Positions 1 through 6,328 of a DNA stretch of 14,517 nt are shown in pieces. A program made the translations under genes and the position numbers. Below the pieces are notes generated by a model. It ran no database searches, was not told where the DNA came from, and saw only the letters and a list, made by a program, of their open reading frames with translations. Position 1 is the stretch's first letter; each line of letters begins with the position of its first letter. The stretch is from positions 26,876 to 41,392 of the forward strand of contig JAGDXH010000018.1 of NCBI GenBank assembly GCA_023256295.1, given 5' to 3'. The stretch is from Thermoproteati archaeon. Lineage in GTDB: Archaea; Thermoproteota; Thermoprotei_A; Marsarchaeales; UBA168.

Positions 1-172
1 GGGGCAGCGTCGAGCCGTAAAGCAGGTTGTAAACCTTGATGATGATATTCCTTTTGCCCTCTTCGTAAACCAAGAGCTGGCCCATCTCCAGATTCCTGTC
101 GCTGTCCTTCCTGATGATGATCCCCTGAAAGTCCCCACCTGAGACCACTCCTACCTCTCTCTTCTCGCTCAC
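1..172 (-). CDS. herA: HerA-like ATPase/helicase, N-terminal part (runs off window edge)
   Basis: Only the first 57 codons are present. From a GTG start at 172 the protein begins VSEKREVGVVSGGDFQGIII and continues with a beta-rich stretch ending in YNLLYGSTLP. This pattern (VGVVSGG, then G-Q-L-L-V-Y, then V-YNL-YGS) fits the HAS-barrel that precedes the RecA-like core of HerA-type DUF87 ATPases. The Walker motifs lie outside the window, so the call rests on this domain and on the nurA gene just upstream. HerA forms a hexameric translocase that works with NurA (and Mre11-Rad50) in processing DNA double-strand ends. An in-frame TAA upstream leaves no ATG, so GTG is the likely start, about 23 bp from a TATA-like box. 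I infer herA from the neighbourhood; another HAS-barrel ATPase is possible. Confidence 0.62.
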   Translation of the reverse strand, partial: MSEKREVGVVSGGDFQGIIIRKDSDRNLEMGQLLVYEEGKRNIIIKVYNLLYGSTLP

Positions 173-190
173 GGTTAGCGAAGGAAGGGG

Positions 191-198
191 GTTTTAAG
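191..198 (-). promoter_or_regulatory. TATA-like box for the herA-like gene
   Basis: On the minus strand the sequence CTTAAAAC, preceded by a purine-rich CGAAAGAT that could serve as BRE, is centred about 23 bp before the GTG at 172. This spacing fits a leaderless archaeal transcript. It falls in the 51-bp gap after nurA, so the herA-like gene may have its own promoter in addition to readthrough. Confidence 0.4.
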
Positions 199-223
199 AT
201 CTTTCGTGCGAGCATGAACGGGT

Positions 224-1267
224 CTAGAAGCCTCCGTTCAAGCGACTCAAGCGATCGTGAACTGTCATGGCCAGCTCGCCAGATGCCAAGATGCGACGGG
301 CTGAGTCGGGCAAGGATGTCAGCACGTAGCCCCTGAGCCTCTTGACCTCTGGCTGTCCGACCCTCGCCCTTCTGTCTGCCTCTAGAAGTCCGTGCGGGTA
401 GCCGGGCATGTGAGGATCCCGAGAGTCGGCAACGAGCGCCTTGATCAGGTCAAGGTGCAGTCTTTGATCTGTCCCAGCTACCTCAAGCAGATATGGAAGG
501 GGTGACATGCGGTGTAGCTTCATCAGGTAAAGCGTGGAGACTCTGGAGGTTTTGTCCGTCACTTCTTCCTCACCCGAGCCCATGCATCTGTATTCGCCTA
601 CCTGGGCGCACCACTCGCTCATCAAAGAGGCCTGAAAGGGAGGATCCACGGCGCCTATCAAAGAGGTCTGCTTGGCGAGAGCGCCGACGACGACCCCTCT
701 TTCGTCCGCAACCTTCAGGGCCTCTGAGAGGAGATCCCTTTCCCGAGGAGTCTCCTCTTGAAGGCTCCCGTCCACCACGACCAGTTCTCCGCTCCCTCTG
801 ATCAGCTCAAGAAGCTGGTACCTCTCCGCCGTTCTCCTGGGCAACTGGGAGGCGCGGAGGAGGGCATCTATCCCTGAGATCTCCCTGTAGGTGACGGCTG
901 TGTCCTTTGGGAGAAGCGGGATCTTCCCGCTCAGGGGCCACACCCTGCTAAAATACCCGTCCTCAGACGCATACGTGAAGCTCAAGAACTCCTTCAGAGA
1001 ACTCGATAGCTTCCTCTTGCCCAGCCATCTTGCTGAATAAACTCTGTTCATCGTCAGCACGTAGGAGGGGGAGCTGAAGAGAGAAGCCGAACCGCCATCA
1101 AGAAAGGCGATCTCCTTGTCAGAAAAACCGGGATGATCTAGGCCCACCGGTTTCCAACCAGTCCTGTCGAACATGACATAGCAGCTTCTCTGCTTGGGGT
1201 TACCCTCAATGCGCTCAGGAAGCTCCTGACCAAACTGTTGTGCCGCCTCGCGAAGCCTCTCCAGCAT
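224..1267 (-). CDS. nurA: NurA family 5'-3' nuclease
   Basis: A 347-residue protein with the NurA domain. NurA is a dimeric nuclease that acts with the HerA translocase to resect DNA ends. Visible motifs are IAFLDGG (Asp57), LVVVDGSLQ (Asp166) with Glu148 lying 18 residues before it, GALAKQTSL (Lys199), and the C-terminal GYPHGLLEADRRA (Tyr290). From memory, the Sulfolobus solfataricus enzyme uses Asp56, Glu113, Asp131, Tyr291 and His299; the spacings here match, but the last position is Asp298 (codon GAC) instead of His. Length is normal for the family. The ATG at 1267 follows the GH1 stop by 31 bp. A GGTGA motif lies 12 nt upstream, rather far for a ribosome binding site. The herA-like gene follows after 51 bp, the classic partner. 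Family call is firm; catalytic competence with the His-to-Asp change is unproven. Confidence 0.9.
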   Translation of the reverse strand: MLERLREAAQQFGQELPERIEGNPKQRSCYVMFDRTGWKPVGLDHPGFSDKEIAFLDGGSASLFSSPSYVLTMNRVYSARWLGKRKLSSSLKEFLSFTYASEDGYFSRVWPLSGKIPLLPKDTAVTYREISGIDALLRASQLPRRTAERYQLLELIRGSGELVVVDGSLQEETPRERDLLSEALKVADERGVVVGALAKQTSLIGAVDPPFQASLMSEWCAQVGEYRCMGSGEEEVTDKTSRVSTLYLMKLHRMSPLPYLLEVAGTDQRLHLDLIKALVADSRDPHMPGYPHGLLEADRRARVGQPEVKRLRGYVLTSLPDSARRILASGELAMTVHDRLSRLNGGF

Positions 1268-1298
1268 GCTCGTCTGAGTTCACCAGAAGCCAGACCAG

Positions 1299-2720
1299 CT
1301 ACCCTCTCCTAAGCTGATGGGTCGGAGGGATGGAGTTCAGGTGCTCCAGCTCAGAGGGTATCCCTCCAGCTCCAGCGATCTCCATCAGGACAAGGGCTGA
1401 AGGCGTCCAGTTCAGAGACTTGTTCGAGTAGTCGACCCTCAAGAGACCAAACCTGGGCCTGAACCCTGAGGACCACTCGTAGTTGTCCGCCAAGGACCAG
1501 TGGAGGTATCCCCTCACGTCGACTCCAGACTCTGCCGCTTCCAGCGTGCTGCTGATGTGGGAGACGAGATAGTAGGGCCTGATGTAGTCCCCGTCATCGG
1601 CAATGCCATTTTCAGTCACGTAGAGCGGGACGCGATACCTAGCCCAGTACTTCTGCAGCACATCCCTCAACCCGTCTGGATAGAACTCCCAGCCAACGTC
1701 GCTGGTGGGCCTACCATCTAGACTGATGGAATCCCGCTCACAGGCGTACCCATAACCCGGCACACTTCTGTAGGCATCTCCTTGCAGGCGAACCATGGTC
1801 CGACTGTAGTAGTTGACCCCAATCCAATCCAACCTCCTGCTGACCTCTTCCCCTGCCTGAAGCTCTGAAAGACCAACTAAGGGATCGAGAAAAGACCAGC
1901 GCTCTGCGGTCTCAGCCAGTCCAACAGCCCTCTCGTCTTCCTTCCGAAGCGGGGTGAACGACGCATTTGCGTATATGATGCCCACCGGCTTGCTCGTGAC
2001 TGACTTGAGCATGTCGTAGGCGGCTGCGTGGGCCTTGATCATGTTCTCCCTAGCTCTCTTGCTCAAGTCGAAACTCAAGTACCCCGGTGGCCAGCCAGGC
2101 GAGGCGTAGGCACTGCTGTACACCACGTTTGGCTCGTTCATGGTGGAGTACTCGTCGACCAAGTCATCGAGCGCTTTGGCAGAAAAGACGCAGAAGAAGG
2201 CAAACTGCTTGACGGCAAAGCTATCCAGCCAACCTATGGCTGGTCCGGCAATCCTCCCCTTTCTCACGGAAATCGGGTCGTGGAGCCACAACGGCATGGT
2301 CCAGTGGTAAAGGTTAAGTATGACGTGAAAACCCATGTGCTTCAGGTCGGCCAAGATCTCCCTGTAGTGATGCAAGGCAGCGGCGTTGACGGAACGATCA
2401 AGCTTCTCAAGGGCGGAGACATGATCGTCGGAACTCGATATGCCGGGATCGTTGGGGAACAGCCTCGACCACTCGATCCCCAACCTGACTACGTTCATGC
2501 CCATCTTCTTGGCGTTCTCGTGAAATGACCTGAAGTTGAACCAATACGCAGGCCCATTTTCTGGCAGGTCGCCGCTTACTCTCCCGGTCGCTATGTTTTC
2601 CTCATCATGAACCCATGCGAACCAGTCGCTGTTTGGATCCTCGCTGCCAGGAAGGCCCATTTCCGATTGGAAGCCGGCTTGGGACCAGCCAATCATGAAA
2701 CCTGATGGGAACTTCCTCAT
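1299..2720 (-). CDS. lacS: GH1 beta-glycosidase (LacS-type beta-galactosidase/beta-glucosidase)
   Basis: Retaining family GH1 enzyme hydrolysing beta-linked glucosides/galactosides, very like Sulfolobus LacS. The N-terminus ([31 protein letters not shown]) and C-terminus ([10 protein letters not shown]) follow LacS closely. The acid/base is Glu196 in STMNEPN and the nucleophile Glu370 in YVTENG, numbered from Met at 2720. The frame extends upstream to 2750, but that start lies upstream of and within the TATA box, whereas the ATG at 2720 gives MRKFPSG, aligning with the LacS start. Length 473 residues against about 489 for LacS. No signal peptide, so cytosolic. It diverges from the GH13 gene and is followed after 31 bp by nurA, with which it may share a transcript. 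Physiological substrate (cellobiose, lactose or glycoside ends) cannot be read from sequence. Confidence 0.95.
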   Translation of the reverse strand: MRKFPSGFMIGWSQAGFQSEMGLPGSEDPNSDWFAWVHDEENIATGRVSGDLPENGPAYWFNFRSFHENAKKMGMNVVRLGIEWSRLFPNDPGISSSDDHVSALEKLDRSVNAAALHHYREILADLKHMGFHVILNLYHWTMPLWLHDPISVRKGRIAGPAIGWLDSFAVKQFAFFCVFSAKALDDLVDEYSTMNEPNVVYSSAYASPGWPPGYLSFDLSKRARENMIKAHAAAYDMLKSVTSKPVGIIYANASFTPLRKEDERAVGLAETAERWSFLDPLVGLSELQAGEEVSRRLDWIGVNYYSRTMVRLQGDAYRSVPGYGYACERDSISLDGRPTSDVGWEFYPDGLRDVLQKYWARYRVPLYVTENGIADDGDYIRPYYLVSHISSTLEAAESGVDVRGYLHWSLADNYEWSSGFRPRFGLLRVDYSNKSLNWTPSALVLMEIAGAGGIPSELEHLNSIPPTHQLRRG

Positions 2721-2737
2721 AAACAAACAACAAGCTA

Positions 2738-2745
2738 GATATAAA
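2738..2745 (-). promoter_or_regulatory. TATA box of the GH1 gene
   Basis: TTTATATC on the minus strand is centred about 22 bp before the ATG at 2720, implying transcription starts at or next to the start codon (leaderless mRNA). It also decides the start: the longer reading frame from 2750 would begin upstream of its own promoter element. Confidence 0.7.
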
Positions 2746-2817
2746 TGCATTTGCAGGGCGACTATGCGCGTAGCTCACCCGCAGCAGAGATGCCAGGACG
2801 ACCAAGCAAGCACCCTC

Positions 2818-2847
2818 AACGGTTCAGGCCGAAACGGTTTAGGCCGA
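2818..2847. repeat. 15-bp tandem direct repeat between divergent GH1 and GH13 genes
   Basis: AACGGTTCAGGCCGA (2818-2832) is followed immediately by AACGGTTTAGGCCGA (2833-2847), 14 of 15 bases identical. It sits in the middle of the 201-bp divergent intergenic region, about 75-100 bp from both start codons. It is a candidate binding site for a regulator of both glycosidases; that function is inference. Confidence 0.7.
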
Positions 2848-2866
2848 CGATCAAGAAGACGATCAA
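2847..2866. repeat. 8-bp direct repeat (ACGATCAA) beside the 15-bp tandem repeat
   Basis: ACGATCAA occurs at 2847-2854 and again at 2859-2866, a 12-bp period, directly following the 15-bp repeat pair. It may be part of the same regulatory element or a decayed repeat. Short enough that chance cannot be excluded. Confidence 0.4.
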
Positions 2867-2894
2867 TGCAAGGAACCGACCTAGACAAAAGTGG

Positions 2895-2902
2895 GTTTAA
2901 TA
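2895..2902 (+). promoter_or_regulatory. TATA box of the GH13 gene
   Basis: TTTAATAG preceded by AAAAGTGGG lies with its centre about 24 bp before the ATG at 2922, the spacing expected for a leaderless archaeal mRNA. Confidence 0.6.
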
Positions 2903-2921
2903 GCTTCTCTGCCAAACCTTC

Positions 2922-4334
2922 ATGCGCGTTGAAAACTACCCAAGAGAAGATGGCATGCACTACGTCAGGTTCAAGCTGACCACGGAGACCTTTTCCCGCA
3001 CGGCCTACGTCGTGGGCAACTTCACGGGATGGGTGAAGGGAGCCGTGCCGTTCACGTGGTGCGGCAAAGACTACTGCGCCAACCTGGTCCTACCTCCAGG
3101 CACCTATCAGTACTCCTTGGAACTCGACAACGAAGAGTTGCCCCAAGGAAAGGATGGAGAGAAGTTTGCCCCTCTCGTGCTACCCCCGATTCCAAGCCCA
3201 GCGAAGAGCGATCCAGGACCAATCTATGAGATATTTCCCGATCGCTTTCTGTGCAGAGGGGGAGGCACGGAGGACCTGAAAGGGATCATGGGGGAAGATC
3301 TGGACAAGATCAGACAAAAGCTCGGCTACGTCAGGTCGCTGGGATTCAAGTGGGTTTACATGACGCCGATCTTCCAATCCGAATCATATCACAGATACGA
3401 CGTCACCGACTACCTGTCCGTGGACGACCGCCTCGGAGGGAACGACGCGTTCAGGCGGTTTCTGGAAACCGCGCACTCCCTTGGCCTCTCGGTCCTGCTG
3501 GACCTGCCTTTTCATCACACGAGCTGGAGGCATCCGGCCTTCCTTAGCGCAAAAACCGATGGCAGGTACAGGTCCTGGTACTACGTGGATGAAGCCGGAT
3601 ACGACACGTTTGCTAAGGTCAAGTCGATGCCCAAGCTGAACGGTGAGACCGCCGTCAACATGCTCAAGGACGTGATCCGCTTTTGGTCAACGTTTGGCGT
3701 CGATGGCTTTAGGCTTGACGTGGCAGAAGGCATGCCTCCGCGCATCCTCTGGGATCTCAGCGATTACGCGGGAAAGCCGATGATCGCAGAGGTCTACGAT
3801 GAGCCCTACATATACCGCAACGCTGTGACGGGCGTGATGAACTATCAGATCTGGATGCACTTGATGGCCTTTTTGGAGAAGAGGGAAACTGGGATCGAGT
3901 TGAGCGAGATCATGTCCAGGCAAAAACTGTTGCTTCCTTCATCCTTTCTCGAAAGCTCGTGGTTGTTTCTTGGGACACACGACACGAAGCGCGCACTGTC
4001 CGCCCTTGGCGACGCCGAAAAAGTGAAGGCCGGGCTCGCCTTCGTGTACACCTGGGTTGGTACACCGATGGTCTACTATGGAGACGAAGTGGGGATGACT
4101 GGGGGAGATGACCCAGACAACCGCCGCTGCATGGATTGGGGCGCTGCGCTGCAGGGAGGCCAAGTCGCAGAGCTGATAAAAAGCCTGAACTCCGCCTGGA
4201 GACCCAACCGCTCTGTGCTGCTCAACGGGGCCGACGAAAACTCGATATGGTACGTCAGCGGCAACTCCAAGGTCACGATTTCCAACGATCCCGACCCCCA
4301 GGGAAGATACTTCAAGATCGAAACCATGACCTGA
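2922..4334 (+). CDS. GH13 alpha-glucan hydrolase, cyclomaltodextrinase/neopullulanase-like
   Basis: Cytosolic GH13 enzyme (470 residues, no signal peptide) likely hydrolysing cyclodextrins, maltodextrins or pullulan fragments. An N-terminal beta-sandwich with VGNFTGW (about 31-37) resembles CBM48/E-set modules. The TIM barrel shows IYEIFPDRF (101-109), region V MPKLN (236-240, typical of the neopullulanase/cyclomaltodextrinase subfamily), region II GFRLDVAE with nucleophile Asp266, region III MIAEVYDE with acid/base Glu290, and region IV GTHDTKR with Asp354. GTPMVYYGDE (380-389) is also typical. Region I reads DLPFHHTS: the usual Asn before the invariant His199 is His198. The C-terminal domain is short compared with bacterial relatives of nearly 600 residues. 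It is driven from its own promoter, divergent from GH1, and ends 6 bp from the converging GH57 stop. Exact specificity (cyclodextrin versus linear substrate) is not determinable. Confidence 0.9.
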   Translation: MRVENYPREDGMHYVRFKLTTETFSRTAYVVGNFTGWVKGAVPFTWCGKDYCANLVLPPGTYQYSLELDNEELPQGKDGEKFAPLVLPPIPSPAKSDPGPIYEIFPDRFLCRGGGTEDLKGIMGEDLDKIRQKLGYVRSLGFKWVYMTPIFQSESYHRYDVTDYLSVDDRLGGNDAFRRFLETAHSLGLSVLLDLPFHHTSWRHPAFLSAKTDGRYRSWYYVDEAGYDTFAKVKSMPKLNGETAVNMLKDVIRFWSTFGVDGFRLDVAEGMPPRILWDLSDYAGKPMIAEVYDEPYIYRNAVTGVMNYQIWMHLMAFLEKRETGIELSEIMSRQKLLLPSSFLESSWLFLGTHDTKRALSALGDAEKVKAGLAFVYTWVGTPMVYYGDEVGMTGGDDPDNRRCMDWGAALQGGQVAELIKSLNSAWRPNRSVLLNGADENSIWYVSGNSKVTISNDPDPQGRYFKIETMT

Positions 4335-4340
4335 AGAAAG

Positions 4341-6323
4341 TCAAACCTCTTTCTTATACCGTCTTCTTGCCGCGTAAACGTAAGCTCCCAACAGGAGGAT
4401 CGCAAGCGCCGGTAGCAACAGAAAACCCAAGTCCCCAAGGCTGCTTGAAGACAGCGGCTTGCCAGAAGAGTAAGTCTCGAAGACGTAAGGACCTGCGCTC
4501 AAAGAGACGCTGTAGGCCGGTGGCCCCGAGAAGGAGCCTTCCAGCTTAATTGAGCGTTCTCCAGAAGCCGGGACTGGGAAGGTCAGATTCATGGGCAGCA
4601 GGCCGCTGCTTGGAGAAAATCCGCTGCCTGACACTATGAGGGAGACGGTTATCCCCCTGTGGAGCCCGTTCTTCACGGTTATGTCCAACCCGTTGGCTTC
4701 CTTGGAAACGTTGAGGGACACAGAAAATAGGATAGGAGCTACCTCTTGCTTCACGTAATTTGTCCAAACCAACACGGCAGTGGGGGTGACGTATTGAGCC
4801 CAGTAGTAGTCGCTGTCCGAGGCGTGGAAAAGCCCTATCACGGCATTTCTGTAAACAATTGAGCCGTTTTCAAGGCCCGTGAAGTTGTCTGTTAGGATCA
4901 TTGCAGCCTTGAAGGCGCTGTGGGCAGAGGCAAGCTCGTTCCACTCCTGAGTCTCCACGTACTGGTTCCCTGTGGTCCACTGAGCCCAATTGTTGACTCC
5001 GTCCACCCAGTTGCTTGTGGGAACGAAGTTCAACGTCACGTTGGCCGGCACGTACTTCAGGGCCTGCTGCAGCGTGACGGTTTCCACCAAGCCCTGCTGT
5101 TCTTCCTGATCAAGAAGGGCATACGTCTGGTTCAAGAAGAGGGCAACGTTCGCGGGGAACTTGGCCATGATTATCCAGTTCTCTCCGTCTGATGCTATGG
5201 TCACAACTCCTCCATGGGCCTGAGTCGCAAGGATGTCGCTCACAAAGGTGCGAGCTGACTCCATGGCAGCCTGTTCCGTTGGAAGGGTATTGTTAAAACC
5301 AAGGTAGTTCGAAAGATACGCGTCTCTGAAGAAGACGATGGACGTCCTGCCGGTGCTTGGGTCCTCCACAACGTAGGGCTGGAAGAGCGACGTCTTGCTG
5401 AAGCCAGGAGCTGGGGTTGCACCGTCGTAGGCCCTTTCCGACAGGGCGGTTATCCTGATGCCGGTCTCGTTCATGAGGTCTATGTTCTGCATGGTGAACG
5501 CCATCTCGGGGGTCCACATGCCCTCCTGGCGGACCCCGGTGAAGCTGTCCGTCAGGTTCTCCCCCATCACCAGGTCCTCCTTCATGAGGTTGAACCAGCC
5601 GTACTGAGAGAGTATGTAACCGGATATGGGATGGGCGTAGAAGGAGGTCAGCCACTCGTCGCGGCCCGACTTGGAGAGATTCAGGAAGGCGTTCATGACC
5701 CATCTGATTGCCCTCGCGTAGATGCCATTCGGAGAGTGGTACTCTCCTGAGTAATACCAGCCCTTGGAAACCGCTATCTCCCATTGCAGGAGCAAGGGAG
5801 GAGACACCTCCTCTGAAACGTTTATGCCGGGATTGTCGATGAGAGCCTGCGCCTTAAAGGAGTAGACGCCCTTTGGGTAATAGGGTTCCAGCTCGTTCGA
5901 AAGGACGTGATAGAAAGCCCAGGGGGCAAAGAAGGTCCCGTTGGGGTAGAAGTTGGGAGCCTGGTGATCGTGCCAAACGAAGGCCACGTAAATGGGAGCT
6001 GGATCAGGACCAACCGTGAAGCCCTCTTTGATGACCTGACCGTTCTCGTAACTGGCGACGGCCGTGTAAGTACCTGCGGGCAGCTCCACCGACCCGCTTG
6101 AGCTTGATCCATTGCTCAGACTGGCGAAGTAGACGAGCCTGTCTCCTTCGCGTATGCTGAGGTTGAAGGGACCTCCAGCTGATTCCCAAGGCGTGGCTTG
6201 ACCAACCACGGATTCGGGAAGTATTTGAAAGTACATGCCAGAGGGAGAAGCCGAGGCTGGGGGAAACCCACAGGGGACAAACAAGAGCACGATCGTCAAC
6301 ACAAGTGCTACGAAGAACCTCAA
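4341..6323 (-). CDS. Secreted, membrane-anchored GH57 glycoside hydrolase (amylase/amylopullulanase type)
   Basis: A 660-residue extracellular enzyme of family GH57, probably cutting starch-like alpha-glucans at the cell surface. Residues 1-26 form a signal peptide (basic start, hydrophobic core, ASA). GH57 motifs are VWHDHQAPN (region 1, 116-124), GMWTPEMAF with nucleophile Glu273, and TIASDGENW with acid/base Asp379. After about residue 530 comes a beta-rich region, then a Ser-rich stretch and a C-terminal membrane helix (about 634-651) ending in RRRYKKEV, as in archaeal surface proteins. About 14 Asn-x-Ser/Thr sequons suggest heavy glycosylation. The start is TTG; no ATG or GTG gives the signal peptide, and a TATA box 26 bp upstream fits a leaderless TTG start. 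The transporter gene ends 5 bp upstream, so cotranscription is also possible. Linkage specificity is uncertain. Confidence 0.88.
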   Translation of the reverse strand: MRFFVALVLTIVLLFVPCGFPPASASPSGMYFQILPESVVGQATPWESAGGPFNLSIREGDRLVYFASLSNGSSSSGSVELPAGTYTAVASYENGQVIKEGFTVGPDPAPIYVAFVWHDHQAPNFYPNGTFFAPWAFYHVLSNELEPYYPKGVYSFKAQALIDNPGINVSEEVSPPLLLQWEIAVSKGWYYSGEYHSPNGIYARAIRWVMNAFLNLSKSGRDEWLTSFYAHPISGYILSQYGWFNLMKEDLVMGENLTDSFTGVRQEGMWTPEMAFTMQNIDLMNETGIRITALSERAYDGATPAPGFSKTSLFQPYVVEDPSTGRTSIVFFRDAYLSNYLGFNNTLPTEQAAMESARTFVSDILATQAHGGVVTIASDGENWIIMAKFPANVALFLNQTYALLDQEEQQGLVETVTLQQALKYVPANVTLNFVPTSNWVDGVNNWAQWTTGNQYVETQEWNELASAHSAFKAAMILTDNFTGLENGSIVYRNAVIGLFHASDSDYYWAQYVTPTAVLVWTNYVKQEVAPILFSVSLNVSKEANGLDITVKNGLHRGITVSLIVSGSGFSPSSGLLPMNLTFPVPASGERSIKLEGSFSGPPAYSVSLSAGPYVFETYSSGKPLSSSSLGDLGFLLLPALAILLLGAYVYAARRRYKKEV

Positions 6324-6328
6324 CCCAA

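Noticed and set aside
2028..2528. Open frame of 166 codons on the plus strand
   Set aside because: It lies wholly antisense to the GH1 gene, which has both catalytic glutamates intact.
2718..2750. Longer GH1 start at 2750 adding [10 protein letters not shown], resembling a signal peptide
   Set aside because: This start lies upstream of and within the TATA box, and LacS homologues begin at the equivalent of MRKFPSG.
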